A stretch of 60,487 bases of DNA from a virus, in the IMG/VR virus record IMGVR_UViG_3300018481_000002, positions 87,199-147,685 of that record. The stretch is one strand, 5' to 3'. The notes beneath the pieces were generated by a model. The model searched no databases and had not been told where the DNA came from. It saw nothing but the letters and a program-made list of their open reading frames with translations. Below are positions 38,001-46,797 of this stretch, one piece after another; within the stretch, counting starts at the first letter, position 1, and the number at the start of each line of letters is the position of its first letter. The translations under genes were made by a program, and so were the position numbers.

Positions 38001-41000
38001 GAAGCTTCTGATGACCGCCCTGAACGGCATCCGGACCACCATGGCCCAGTACCGGAAGAACCCTGCCGGGTTCACCGAGGCCATGGGTGGTCCCATGGGT
38101 GCAACCCACCGTGACCCCTTCGGTGACGCCGCCGAAAAGGAACGCCAGCGACGTACTGGGTTCGGGGCGTACGGAGCCTCTGGGGGGCCAGGGTCCCTCA
38201 CCAGGCAGGGCCAGGACATCAACCGTGCCCCCATCACGCGGGGCGTCGCGTTCGCCCTCGACAAGACCGTGGGTGCTGCCGGTACGGGGCTTGCCAGGCA
38301 GATCACCAACGTGGGCGACAAGGTTGCTGCCAGTGGTAACCGGATGTTCGCAGCCATCGGACGTGCCATCCAACGTGATGGCGCGGCTCTCGGTAACGCC
38401 GCCACAGCCTTGCGCGAAGGAACCGCTGGAGGCAGATTCGCTGGCCTCCAGAACGCTCCCAGCGGCACCTACGGCAGAACCAGCATTCGAGGTGGGCTGG
38501 ACACGTACGCCGCGAGCGGGAACAGGGGTGCAGCGGTCGCCGGGAAGTTGTCGACCAGCCTGAACAAGATGGCTGCCTCTGGTGTCGGTGCCGACGCGGC
38601 GATGATCGCACTTTCGACGGGCATCCTGGCTGTGATGTCCTCCGCCCAGAGGCACGCCCAGATCTCTCGTGAACTGGACGCTGGCTACAAGGCCTCCTTT
38701 GCTGACCCAGCCAAGGCACAGGCTGGACTCACCAACGAGGATCCGTACTTCGGAAAGAATTACGAAGCTTTCGACGAGAACTTCACCCAGTTCCTGGATC
38801 ACGCCAGCAACTGGGACAAGGGCATGGCTCTTGTTGGTGCCCGCTTCACCAACGGCATCCGAGGGTTCTTGGACCCATCCGTGGCTCTCTCGCGGGAGTT
38901 CGGTACCACCAGAGACTTCAGCGACACCTACGGGCGCGATGAGGCGCAGGCCATCAACGACAGGGCAACCGCAGGGCTGAAGAGCTTCTCTGGGAGGGAG
39001 GGCGTCACCAGTAAGGGGTTGCTGGCCTTGCAGGAGAGCTACAACCAGGAACTCATGGACGCTGCCACGCGGATCATGGAAGACAAGGAATCTTCAGACG
39101 CTCAGAAGCAGGCCGCTCTCGCCATGTTCGAGCAGGCTCGCTACAACATCGGGGAGACCACCAACAACCTGCTGAGCACGCTCGACGGTATGGGCGGCTT
39201 GATCGCGCTGACCACAGACCAGATCCAGAACATCACCGAACTTACCTCGACGCTGGCCTCGACCCAGGGCCTTACCCAGGTTGCTGGCGTGGATCTGCGT
39301 CCCACCATCGAGGCGATGATGGAGGAGACGGGTGCCCAAGAAGGGACCAGGCTCTACAGCTTGTTGGAACGTCTCGGTGAGGGAGGTAACGACTCCGTTG
39401 ACGTGGCGATCCTGAACCGTCAGATCTTGCGTGAACAGGTCAAGGAGCTCCAGAACATCTGGCTGACCAAGTTGCGTTCTGGTTCCGCTGAGCCAGATGA
39501 ACTGGACAACATCAAGAGCCAACTCCAAGGTGCCATGGCTCAACTGGCCTCCTCCAACGACCAAGTCATCGACGGACTGTTGGAGAGCGGACGTCTGATG
39601 GCTGGCGAGCAGGCCAACGCTGGCAACTTCGAAGGTGCCATGGACACCTACGCCGACGCCATGCGTGCTGCTGAGAGGAAGTTCGAGCGGAACGCCCGCA
39701 AGGTCCGCGAGGAGCAGGAGAAGCAGGGCGACTTCGCTGGCCGTGTTGGTGGGTTCCTGGGCGGCATCGGTGAGGGCCTCGGTGGGCTTGCGGACAGGCT
39801 TCGTGGGGAACGTCCCCTGCCTCAGAGGCGGCAGCGGCGGGTACAGCGGCCACCGGCAACGAGTGGTCCTGCTAGTGGTGCCGCCAGCTTCCTGGATAGT
39901 CTCCGCGACCGGCTTTCGGGTGCGGAAGATGCGCTTACCCCGGAGCCGGAGCCGCCCAACGCTCAGGAGGAGAAGAAGGGCAACGCTGAACGGCGCAAGC
40001 ACAACGCCAGGATGCAAGCCATCTTCCAGGCGATGGCTGACCTGGCGATCTTCAACGCCACCAAGGACATCACCTTGCAGATCGCGCAGACTGCTGACGC
40101 TGGCCTCCGGGCCGCTCTGGAGAGCGACAAGGCCAGGATGGTCGCTGATCTGACTGGAACCTTGGCGTCTGGTGGTGCGATCCCTGGTATCGACAAGGAT
40201 CTGGCTGAGATCTGGGGTCCGATCTCCATCGACTACAAGGAGGTCTTCGACTCGCAGGTCAACGCTGAGTCGGCTCGGGTGTCGGCGGTTCAGGCCCAAG
40301 AGGCTGCGGCTGACCAGGCCAAGGCTGATGCTGCGACGGCCCGCCAGGACGCGGCAGCCCTGCGTCAGGCTCAGCTTGGTGTGAGCCAGGCTTGGGCGGA
40401 CGCTCGTGGCGACGCTGTGGCTTCGGCCAGGGTCCAGGTGGCGATGGCGAAGGCCGCGATGGCTGCTGCCAGGGCTGAACTTGCTGCCGCTACCACCGCC
40501 TCTGAAAGCGCCCAGGCGCGTATCGCGATCCTGAGTGCCCAGGCCCAGCTGATCGGGGCTATGGCGGCGGTCCAGCAGGCTCAGACGGACCTTGTGCAGT
40601 CGCAGTATGAGGTGAGCATCGCGCTCGCTGAGGCTGCCGGTAAGACGGTCCTCGCTGCCCAGCGGAGCCTCGCGGCGGCTCGTGCAGCGTTGAGTTCGGC
40701 CATGAAGCGGTCGGGTGGCAAGGCAACCGCTGAGGTGAACGCGGCGAAGGCCGAGGTCATCCGCGCTGAGGCTGCTGCCCGTGACGCGAAGCTTCAGGAT
40801 CAGCTCGACACCATCGACTTCAACCTGGAGATGGACAAGATCACCGCATCGTCTGCCATCGCTGCGCTGCGGAACATCTTGAAGACGAACGAGCTGACCA
40901 AGGAACAGCGCCGCTCCCTCATGCTCCAGATCAAGGGCATGGAAGAGGAGATGGCGGACTCCCAGTGGAACTTCGGGAACGTCAAGCTCCCCACTCCGTA

Positions 41001-41286
41001 CCAGATGCGCCGGTATGGGGAGGAGCAGTTGAAGGCTGCTGGGGTTGCTGGGTCCGGTGGCGGCAAGCGGCCTCCGCGTCAGCGGTTCGATGACGGTGGT
41101 GTGGCGGACTTCTCCAACGGGAACAAGAACAAGAAGTTCCCCAGTGAGGTGTCCATGTCGGAGACCACTCAGAACATCAACTTCTACGTCAACGGCGCGG
41201 ACACAGCGAAGGTCAAGAAGATCATCGAGGATGTGACCGGCAAGAACAGCCGCACCGTGACCACGAGTCCCCGTAGGAGGGTCTGA
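32050..41286 (+). CDS. Tape measure protein
   Basis: 3078 residues from GTG 32050, three bases after the chaperone stop. Long coiled coils fill residues about 200-1500, with Gly-rich breaks (GPTGGGGGGGTAIAE near 215; GGDGSGFGGGPGGTGTAG near 1350). Hydrophobic segments occur near 1595 (GTFIVRNFAAGLVFGLTNAL), 1935-1990 (LLNFLGIVLKLANAVFG, MLGFAVAAKLLMTAL) and 2180 (AAMIALSTGILAVMSSAQ); the region near 1600-1900 resembles the TP901-type tail core. An Ala-rich coiled coil precedes the C-terminus. It sets tail length and ejects with DNA. It is very long, so the tail should be too. Confidence 0.95.
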   Translation: MASKDDFFVTFGSNAKEWAAGLEAQLKPARKSVQNLQNLLDAATKSAGGITEEMSRALGHSLPKDTRPPPATRTHVTAAQGLGELTNEVAAVVAALKTIPASVANVKRSLTQHANDLDSNNRVQQRQGAGGLFQQGKVSSAENAVNNSLNRLLKGGIDVNIPDPARLVPQMNIRSVGMDAIQKSQIDRIVKAIERQTKDLTKALKNVKVTDGPTGGGGGGGTAIAETAPLKNKTGKKPSTKKLPEVVEAEKALDARRKELVDLEKKIVGLTTAISGGAKVDSSELDKLKAQRTAKAKEVAALERLDTTITRGDQKKARRAQAAAERAAQEQKLNEARERGLSAFNTLMDPNFGIGQVGKGKGLLKGKDLRYMADVMSTVGTPVSYGKKTTNDQLVERLLAGRASHIQAYGSVPPDQLTGRIKGKPDQISKAVVKLFNDIESAIELADEQINAKAITALNTATGGGRASGIGKSRTEYGAAFFDDALPLSRGAGGLTSEVDAARNILKQLPDITGFATENLRRKKFDPYSPEMMSGVEGGGTRATAFRLLIRALRDETTRIDELVDTYADLKRSIDANDPKSIQSYLNRFDARREEGRLKATDTPEAEQDAIRRLAANQRAINDIERQYGDLFSDPKFLEGRERRRDSRMEYEERQNQGRYQLTDYDAIQQAYGQAVVGLRNAIGSRETISNLPGLRYHERGEFQGRLSPRDPRDRAISNEDLKTLNSTFSQFQRSARTVLTGVKKGETLDTKGLAQAMDFMETSANNFANKLFSLFGTGPTVEGLIGQKPTNETVIADETERLATLDKLEQERARKMKAAPAEKLARAEYTEAQTKEQLAAAKKREREVSKRLTETSALAAASYAQLTQAQKTEYDKHVALAVALEQQADAVRQQISAQSNITKQVNPQGKLEYSPNELPPSATKEQQLEREVTSDLIQQYARLKGEAGAARAAAGRAGATVTTTSVETRKMTAAERKYAAKLEESISALEARDRALQDEANAVRYTKLPSGVMPGTEGQPISRLRGRNAAADVLGYELGTTGAQDAAKSQRQFRAEAAKVEQELHKLQRELATFNAQFDAKPDNVKIDRKAGLYPGLVGDLEGEAKDAAEAVDLLTKELPGLEKATVNARNAVARAEKAKYATPEARFDYRTQLYAERDKLRKDQPYTKADISKYQSEFDALGFSNQQRGALRGQITKAEKKGDTERATALREQLRIRESEVAAARAILDQAIKTRARLGQIDAEIKKTLSMDEGTYKGDEKVETRTSNRQVEDTNKRLIAAKKREIAAAEENRKALLQIRADEKALPKGEKLAPEVSADRKARQQQPWTKEQLRTMRRELRDLERGGDGSGFGGGPGGTGTAGRGPGGSDGSFNILRQILNRLNGIHATLRSGLGSGTTRSNEPTSAFTGAGVRKTASPEELAAAKSDDEATRLRAIAEQRARAQRFGGASSAEVKAANDEHAKRIKITRDQYRESLRLAQAMATVSKETRKEAEELHRLNLAGADNATIAAQQVRVYNSVQRDLQPQDLPLTARRGVAGTIIKGAQPRVTDNEIVDIEKAAQSMTGFRDVGASAAENFQDGFAQIFPGKSFWSRVINTTGTFIVRNFAAGLVFGLTNALQQVLDQAIQTEATFIRVSAALESTNTEVGGLRGELQAISTDYGVALNDVYTTAAGLAGLFTDTTELAGATRVVAQLQTISGGALNATEAMGVLASTLSAFQALPGDDVGANLLPQGIEGMERVADVLTVIQNRLGTNIEVTAEGVSRMSGLARQMNLSLEETAVFTAQISKQTNQTGAAAGEQFSRILGALSTGRGRGAVVEAIGPQAEEALAASDYGQVFRLIISGWDDLSDAQKRNLTVSLAGQRQAAAFNALVNNETAVLNTLTHAENASGEATDRMAKLMATLNKQIDVLGTNLQNLASNLIRSGLLNFLGIVLKLANAVFGTINNGLTAMNDFADNNAFVGFLRDTITTMLGFAVAAKLLMTALNGIRTTMAQYRKNPAGFTEAMGGPMGATHRDPFGDAAEKERQRRTGFGAYGASGGPGSLTRQGQDINRAPITRGVAFALDKTVGAAGTGLARQITNVGDKVAASGNRMFAAIGRAIQRDGAALGNAATALREGTAGGRFAGLQNAPSGTYGRTSIRGGLDTYAASGNRGAAVAGKLSTSLNKMAASGVGADAAMIALSTGILAVMSSAQRHAQISRELDAGYKASFADPAKAQAGLTNEDPYFGKNYEAFDENFTQFLDHASNWDKGMALVGARFTNGIRGFLDPSVALSREFGTTRDFSDTYGRDEAQAINDRATAGLKSFSGREGVTSKGLLALQESYNQELMDAATRIMEDKESSDAQKQAALAMFEQARYNIGETTNNLLSTLDGMGGLIALTTDQIQNITELTSTLASTQGLTQVAGVDLRPTIEAMMEETGAQEGTRLYSLLERLGEGGNDSVDVAILNRQILREQVKELQNIWLTKLRSGSAEPDELDNIKSQLQGAMAQLASSNDQVIDGLLESGRLMAGEQANAGNFEGAMDTYADAMRAAERKFERNARKVREEQEKQGDFAGRVGGFLGGIGEGLGGLADRLRGERPLPQRRQRRVQRPPATSGPASGAASFLDSLRDRLSGAEDALTPEPEPPNAQEEKKGNAERRKHNARMQAIFQAMADLAIFNATKDITLQIAQTADAGLRAALESDKARMVADLTGTLASGGAIPGIDKDLAEIWGPISIDYKEVFDSQVNAESARVSAVQAQEAAADQAKADAATARQDAAALRQAQLGVSQAWADARGDAVASARVQVAMAKAAMAAARAELAAATTASESAQARIAILSAQAQLIGAMAAVQQAQTDLVQSQYEVSIALAEAAGKTVLAAQRSLAAARAALSSAMKRSGGKATAEVNAAKAEVIRAEAAARDAKLQDQLDTIDFNLEMDKITASSAIAALRNILKTNELTKEQRRSLMLQIKGMEEEMADSQWNFGNVKLPTPYQMRRYGEEQLKAAGVAGSGGGKRPPRQRFDDGGVADFSNGNKNKKFPSEVSMSETTQNINFYVNGADTAKVKKIIEDVTGKNSRTVTTSPRRRV

Positions 41287-41744
41287 TGGCAGCCCAACTG
41301 TTCCAGCGGGTGTCAGAGCACCTTTTGAACGGACGTCTGAACTTCGGGACGCACACCATCAGCGGCATCTTGATCACCACTGATGTCTCGGATGCAACGC
41401 TGAACGGGACCGGTACGCAAAGCCTTCAGGAGAGTCAGTGGATCAGCGAGTGGTCGTCGGTCATCCCCACGATGGCAGGCAACGTGGTCGACATCGGAGC
41501 CGCCATCGTCCGGACGGGTTCCGTGTTCGCCGTTACCGGCGACTCGCTCAGTGCTGACTTCGACCACCCAGGAGTCGACACCATCTACGGGGTCATCTTC
41601 TTCAGGGACTCCGGCACCACCAGCACGTCACCAGTCCTTGTCATCGAAATGTTCGATGCACCCATCGACCTGACCGGCATGATCCTGTTCGGCTACAAGC
41701 TTCCAACTGAGGGCCTTTTCGACCTGGCCCTGACTACCACCTAA
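41286..41744 (+). CDS. Minor tail protein
   Basis: 152 residues, overlapping the tape measure stop (TGATG). Beta-rich with regular strands (GILITTDVSDATLNGTG, DTIYGVIFFRDSGTTS, PVLVIEMFDAPIDLTG). Similar short proteins lie after the tape measure in many actinophages. Probably a tail-tip or fibre part. Confidence 0.65.
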   Translation: MAAQLFQRVSEHLLNGRLNFGTHTISGILITTDVSDATLNGTGTQSLQESQWISEWSSVIPTMAGNVVDIGAAIVRTGSVFAVTGDSLSADFDHPGVDTIYGVIFFRDSGTTSTSPVLVIEMFDAPIDLTGMILFGYKLPTEGLFDLALTTT

Positions 41745-41756
41745 GGAGAACCACAG

Positions 41757-42164
41757 ATGACTATCCGCCTCTCTATCGCGGCTCGCAACGCTGCTCTCAA
41801 CGCTGTTGCGGCACGCGTTGACAACGGGGCCTCCAACGGAACGCTGAAGATCTACACGGGTTCCCAGCCTGCTAACGCTGACACGGCGGCCTCAGGGACT
41901 TTGCTGGTCACCATCGCTCTCGCCGACCCGTCCTTCGAGTCTCCGGCAACCGGGGTGATGGCTATGGACGCGGATCCAGATCTGACCGGCACCGCTGTTG
42001 CGACTGGTACAGCTGGTTGGGCGCGAGTGGCTGACTCGGACAGCAACTCGGTCTACGACGGCACCGTGGGCACGTCAGGTGTGGACTTCACCATCAACAC
42101 CACGTCCATCGTGACCGGCCAAGTGATCACTCTGGCTACGTCTGCGTTGACCTTCCCCGTGTGA
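41757..42164 (+). CDS. Minor tail protein, small conserved type
   Basis: 135 residues after AAGGAG. N-terminal helix (IAARNAALNAVAARVDNG) then strands (GTLKIYTGSQPANADTAASG, LLVTIALADPSFES). This pattern, with LKIYTG-QP, is familiar from actinophage tail-region proteins, where it is usually listed as minor tail protein. No catalytic motif. Confidence 0.7.
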   Translation: MTIRLSIAARNAALNAVAARVDNGASNGTLKIYTGSQPANADTAASGTLLVTIALADPSFESPATGVMAMDADPDLTGTAVATGTAGWARVADSDSNSVYDGTVGTSGVDFTINTTSIVTGQVITLATSALTFPV

Positions 42165-42165
42165 G

Positions 42166-44079
42166 ATGAGCTATTCATCGGAGGTCTTGGCTGACTCCCC
42201 CGAGTTCTACTGGAGGTTGGGGGACGCTGGCCCGACCCTTCAGGACGCGACGGCGAACAACCGTGACGGCAGCATCCTCGCGTCACGGGATGTGTACTAC
42301 CCCTGGGACGGAACCACACGAACCTTCTACTACAACACCGAGCCGGAAGCTGACGGCCTGATCCCAGGGGACGCCGACAAATCCCTCTACATGAGGAGCG
42401 GTTACCTCCAAAGTGCCTTTTCCACGGGCTGGACGTTGACCGACAACTACACCTTCGAGTTTGTCTTCTCCGTGCCGCCGATCAACTACGTGGACTGGGG
42501 CGGCGGGGTCATCTCTGAGTACGAGGTCGACCAGTTCAACCTCGCGATCAACCGTAATGGTCACTGGGCTGTGTACGTGTACGGCGGTGCTAGCACCATC
42601 ACCAATGTCCGACACCAGGTGACGTGCACTGCGCTTCCTCCCCCCGCGAGCGGCTACAGCAGCGCCATGTTCGTGCTGCAGAGCGACGCGCCTGGCGCGG
42701 TGCCGAACCGGCCCTATGCGCCCCAGAGGCGGCATGTTGTTGTTCGGGTCAACGGGACCCCTGGCGTCAACTTGGCGAACCAGATCTTCATGGACGGAGT
42801 GGAACTCGCCGCAGCGTCGCCCACCCTCAAGACGAAGTGGACTGGCTACTCCGGAGCCACGAGTGTCTCCCCGTCTGTAGACAGCACGGGCCACTTCACC
42901 ATCGAAGGCAGCATGGTCTACCTCGATGAGGTCGCCTACTACCCCACTGCCCTCAGCGACGCCCGTATCCGCGCACACGCCGTCGAGATCGCCGCGAAGA
43001 TCAACGGGCCCACGCTTCTCCAGGGCACCGGTAGCGGAACCCAGGGTCAGACGAGGGCATGGACAGGTGTGGCCTCGCTGATCAACCCCGTCACCGTGAA
43101 TACGGGAACCGCCCCGAACATCGCAAGGTGGACGAACGTAGCGGACCTGCGTATCCCGGTGGAGATCTTCACTGGCACCACGGCGAACACGGCACGGTTC
43201 ACTCAGGTATCCACTCTCAGCGCAGAGCCTGTCGCGCTCTACGAGTCGACCTCCGACACTCCGCGCATCGGCCTCTCTTCGCACAGTGGGTTCGCCATTG
43301 TTCCTGCTGGCATGACCATGACGGTGCTCGATCCAGATCAGCGACGCTCCCCCACCACGTTGACCGTCGCCCTCTCTGGTGCCATCCCAGATGACATGGT
43401 GTCCTTCACTGTCAACGGCGGAACGCCTCGGCTTGTCCAAGCTGACTGGTCAGGGAACATTCCGCTCGTCAACATCGACGTCCCGAGTTCGGTGGGAGTG
43501 GGGAGCCACACGGTAGAGGCTTCCTCCGGCACTGGCGTGTACCTACGTGTCGCTGAGTCGCCGTTCACCATCGAACTGGTTCCTGAGCCGCAGTTCTTCC
43601 CGGCCCCCGACGAGGTTGTCGTAGATGTTCCTGCCGCAGCCCAGCCCACTGGTCGCAAGTGGGTGTTCCAGGACCTCATGCCTGGCGGCCTCGGTAGTTG
43701 GGTGCTGCCTCGCAACCCCAGCCAGTCGGGCCTCCCGGTGGTACGTCGAGTCCTAGAGCCGGTGCACACCACCGCCCGCACTGGGGTCCACCACATCTTC
43801 GAGTCCCGTACCGATGTGACCGAGTGGCAGTTCGGTGGGCTGGTCTGCACCCAGGAGGAACAGCAGCAACTGGAAGCGTTCGCCGCTTTGAACAGGCGTT
43901 TCTACATCATCGACCACCTGAACCGTGCTTGGGTGGCGACGATCTCCAACCTGGAAACCGTCCCGCGTCTCAGGACTCTGATCGGTTTGGCTGGAGAAGC
44001 TGCGGAACTGTCCGACTGGGTAGCCGACAACACGGTCACTGCCACCGTGTACGGCTCAACCTGGTACACCCCGACGTGA
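42166..44079 (+). CDS. Minor tail protein with LamG-like domain
   Basis: 637 residues. Residues 1-270 form a laminin-G/concanavalin-like domain (YSSEVLADSPEFYWRLGD, YTFEFVFSVPP, HFTIEGSMVYLDEVAYYP), typical for carbohydrate or surface binding. Middle beta repeats follow (ARWTNVADLRIPVEIFTGT), then a C-terminal tail part (KWVFQDLMPGGLGSWVL). It probably contributes to receptor recognition at the tail tip. Confidence 0.75.
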   Translation: MSYSSEVLADSPEFYWRLGDAGPTLQDATANNRDGSILASRDVYYPWDGTTRTFYYNTEPEADGLIPGDADKSLYMRSGYLQSAFSTGWTLTDNYTFEFVFSVPPINYVDWGGGVISEYEVDQFNLAINRNGHWAVYVYGGASTITNVRHQVTCTALPPPASGYSSAMFVLQSDAPGAVPNRPYAPQRRHVVVRVNGTPGVNLANQIFMDGVELAAASPTLKTKWTGYSGATSVSPSVDSTGHFTIEGSMVYLDEVAYYPTALSDARIRAHAVEIAAKINGPTLLQGTGSGTQGQTRAWTGVASLINPVTVNTGTAPNIARWTNVADLRIPVEIFTGTTANTARFTQVSTLSAEPVALYESTSDTPRIGLSSHSGFAIVPAGMTMTVLDPDQRRSPTTLTVALSGAIPDDMVSFTVNGGTPRLVQADWSGNIPLVNIDVPSSVGVGSHTVEASSGTGVYLRVAESPFTIELVPEPQFFPAPDEVVVDVPAAAQPTGRKWVFQDLMPGGLGSWVLPRNPSQSGLPVVRRVLEPVHTTARTGVHHIFESRTDVTEWQFGGLVCTQEEQQQLEAFAALNRRFYIIDHLNRAWVATISNLETVPRLRTLIGLAGEAAELSDWVADNTVTATVYGSTWYTPT

Positions 44080-44089
44080 GGAGGAACCG

Positions 44090-44476
44090 ATGAGTGTTGT
44101 TCGTTGGACCCTCACCGAGAAGGGCACCGCGACCACGTGGACGATGCCGTTGAACCCCAACGAGATGACGGCGCTTCCCGTGGTGAAGAACCTGCTCACC
44201 GTGAGCACACCGCAACAGCCTTTTCCGGCGACGTTCATGGGACAGCCCAACGCCCAGGAGATCTCTTGGGGTGGGGTGATTCTGACCCAGTCGCACTACG
44301 ACAACCTGGTGCTCTGGTCGCGTAAGCCTGGTGTGATCGTGGTCGAAGACCATCTTGGACGGTCGTTTGAAGTTCTGATCATCAGCTTTGAACCCGATCC
44401 TCCTCCAGGACGCGCGGCTGACGATCTCAAGCAGAAGTACACGATCACGGCCCTCTTTCTTCGGAGACTGACATGA
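44090..44476 (+). CDS. Minor tail protein (distal-tail-like)
   Basis: 128 residues after GAGGAGG. Compact beta protein (VVRWTLTEKGTATTWTMPLN, GVIVVEDHLGRSFEVLIISF). Such small proteins before the large hub protein are common in actinophage tips; the fold could match a distal-tail or LysM-like piece. Overlaps the next gene by ATGA. Confidence 0.65.
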   Translation: MSVVRWTLTEKGTATTWTMPLNPNEMTALPVVKNLLTVSTPQQPFPATFMGQPNAQEISWGGVILTQSHYDNLVLWSRKPGVIVVEDHLGRSFEVLIISFEPDPPPGRAADDLKQKYTITALFLRRLT

Positions 44477-46797
44477 GAGTTGTACCGGTCGCGATGACCG
44501 ACGCATGGAAGGCCGAAGACAAGACCGGCGACCAGCGTCCGATCGTTCGCGCCACCATCAGCCAGGTCAAGCTGAAGAGGTTCCCCTACGACACACGCTG
44601 GGCTCCGGGTGGTGACATCGACTGGGAGGAAGCGAAGAACCGCACCGGGTACTTCACGACCCTCCTGTTTGGTGTTGACCAGGAGGTCCGAGAGATTCGA
44701 AACATCCGTTCATATGGGTGGAGTCGGTCCACGGAGAACGATGTCGCTGAGTGCACCCTCACGATCTTGAACACTGAGGTGAGCCCGTTGGGCATCCAGG
44801 AGCGTGAGGAACACGAAGGTGACTTCGACATGCCTGGCTTCTTCTCCCCCAACCGAGGCGGTGCTGAGGCCGTGTCTCGTTGGGGGTACGTCGCATCGGG
44901 TTGGGAGGAGCTCTACATCCCTGACCGGATCGTGAAGACCTACGAGGGTTACGGCATCGACACCAACGTGGCCCCTGGCTTGGACGAGAACCTCATGCAG
45001 TCCGGCACATGGCTGATCGACCGGGTGAACATGACCGCTACCGGGGACATCGTGTTGAGCATGCGTGACCTCGGTCGGCTGCTCATCGACCAGGTTGTGT
45101 TCCCGCCCGTGATCCCTTACGAGGAGTACCCGCTCTACTGGTCGAAGATCCGTAGCGAGATGGTTCCCGCCAGGGCTCCCACAGGTGGCTCCTGGTCGGG
45201 GAAGTTGGTCGACAAGGGGACCGCTAGCTCGTCCAACGACTACTACGACATCGAACTGGACCCCACTACCGGCAGGAACTATGTCGATGAGAACGGTGGC
45301 GTCCATGGGCACTTCGCCAAGGATGCAGTCACCGCCCTCACCAGCGGGAACGCCGTCGACCCCGACGATCCTGAGCCGTACTGGCTGTCCACAGGCCAGG
45401 AGACCCGATGGAGCAAGGTTTGGTGGGAGTTCGAGTTCAACAACCCACGGGATCTCGCTGCTCTCAGGTTGTCGGTGGTGGGTGGTCCCTACCGGATGTA
45501 TGTGTCACTTCAGAATGAAGATGGAGAGTGGGTTGGTCCCAAGCGGATCCCCTACAACGTCACCACGAAGGATGTGGACGTCGAGGCTGGCAAGAAGCAG
45601 ATCCTGAACAAGGTGGCCGACCGTGCGAAGAAGTTCGATGTCGTCTTCAAGAAGGTGTACGCCGACATCAAGAAGGTGCGGCTCACCTTCACCCGTCTGT
45701 GGGACAGCCGTACCTCCATCGACTACCCGTGGCGTGCTGGACTGAAGAACATCGAGGTCTACTGGGGCGACAAGCCCGACATGGGGTTCGGGATGGGCGA
45801 GGTCGCGAGGGTCCTGGGTAACTACAAGGACTACACCGACATCGTGAAATGGACGTGTGCCTGGGGTGGGTTCTTCTGGCCTGGGCATGGCACCGAAGAT
45901 GTCGATGGTGACGCCCGTGAGGACTACATCAGGCTCGGATGGACCTCACCTGGCAGCGGAGTCAACCTCAAGCGGTGGGTCAAGTGGGCCAGCCCTGACT
46001 CCAGGATGGCCAAGGGACGAGTCTGGGGTGACTTCATGCAGACCGGCACCGCTGGACTCGTGGATCTGACGGTGGACCTGTTCGACAAGCAACCGCTGCT
46101 GGACATCATCAGCTACGTCCGTGACATCACCGGATTTCTGTTCTTCATCGATGAGCAGGGCGCAGCTATCTGGCGGATGCCGAACATCTTCAAGCACGGC
46201 AACTACCTGTCCCCTTCGTCGCTGGGTGCACCCACTCGTGCCCGGTCTTCGTCGTTCGTGACCATCGATGAGAACGAGACGTTGCTCGACTGGAGTGTGG
46301 AGATCTCCTCGGAGTCCAACCGTGAGGTCATCTTCGTCGCGAACTTGGTGGGTGACTACGGGGTCGCGGTGACCGGCTACGCGCCTGCGAACGCTGGGCT
46401 TCGGCGTACCGCTGGGTGGACGGACACCCACTTCGCCTCCAAGCAGGAGTGTCGGATCCTGGCTGACATGATCGCCACCCGTCAGATGCACGCCTACCGT
46501 AGAGGGAAGCTTCGTATCCCGGGCTACCCGGCGATCCAGATCGATGACCAGGTCCGGATCTTTGAACGGGTGACGGGTGAGACGTACTTCCACTACGTCC
46601 TGGGTGTCGACTGTGAGCTGAACATGGAGACCGGCGAGTGGTACTACGATTTGGAGACCCACTGGCTCGGTGAAGATCCGTCTTCGCTGGTGGTGGAGAC
46701 TACCGCCTTGGCCACCACCACCCAGAACTACTTGAACGAACTGGGGATGGACGACGCCAACAACGGCGTGGAGTCCAGTGTGGAGGATCAGACGTGA
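44473..46797 (+). CDS. Large minor tail protein, tail hub candidate
   Basis: 774 residues from ATG 44473. The N-terminal part (RNIRSYGWSRSTENDVAECT) and central part (LSMRDLGRLLIDQVVFPPVI), with a late region (LDIISYVRDITGFLFFIDEQ, VRIFERVTGETYFHYVLGVD), match the general layout of siphovirus hub proteins that form the baseplate core. No enzymatic motif. It is co-translated with neighbours through four-base overlaps. Confidence 0.75.
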   Translation: MRVVPVAMTDAWKAEDKTGDQRPIVRATISQVKLKRFPYDTRWAPGGDIDWEEAKNRTGYFTTLLFGVDQEVREIRNIRSYGWSRSTENDVAECTLTILNTEVSPLGIQEREEHEGDFDMPGFFSPNRGGAEAVSRWGYVASGWEELYIPDRIVKTYEGYGIDTNVAPGLDENLMQSGTWLIDRVNMTATGDIVLSMRDLGRLLIDQVVFPPVIPYEEYPLYWSKIRSEMVPARAPTGGSWSGKLVDKGTASSSNDYYDIELDPTTGRNYVDENGGVHGHFAKDAVTALTSGNAVDPDDPEPYWLSTGQETRWSKVWWEFEFNNPRDLAALRLSVVGGPYRMYVSLQNEDGEWVGPKRIPYNVTTKDVDVEAGKKQILNKVADRAKKFDVVFKKVYADIKKVRLTFTRLWDSRTSIDYPWRAGLKNIEVYWGDKPDMGFGMGEVARVLGNYKDYTDIVKWTCAWGGFFWPGHGTEDVDGDAREDYIRLGWTSPGSGVNLKRWVKWASPDSRMAKGRVWGDFMQTGTAGLVDLTVDLFDKQPLLDIISYVRDITGFLFFIDEQGAAIWRMPNIFKHGNYLSPSSLGAPTRARSSSFVTIDENETLLDWSVEISSESNREVIFVANLVGDYGVAVTGYAPANAGLRRTAGWTDTHFASKQECRILADMIATRQMHAYRRGKLRIPGYPAIQIDDQVRIFERVTGETYFHYVLGVDCELNMETGEWYYDLETHWLGEDPSSLVVETTALATTTQNYLNELGMDDANNGVESSVEDQT

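Noticed and set aside
36967-38802. 611-codon antisense frame in the tape measure gene
   Set aside because: Same reason: compositional shadow without domains.
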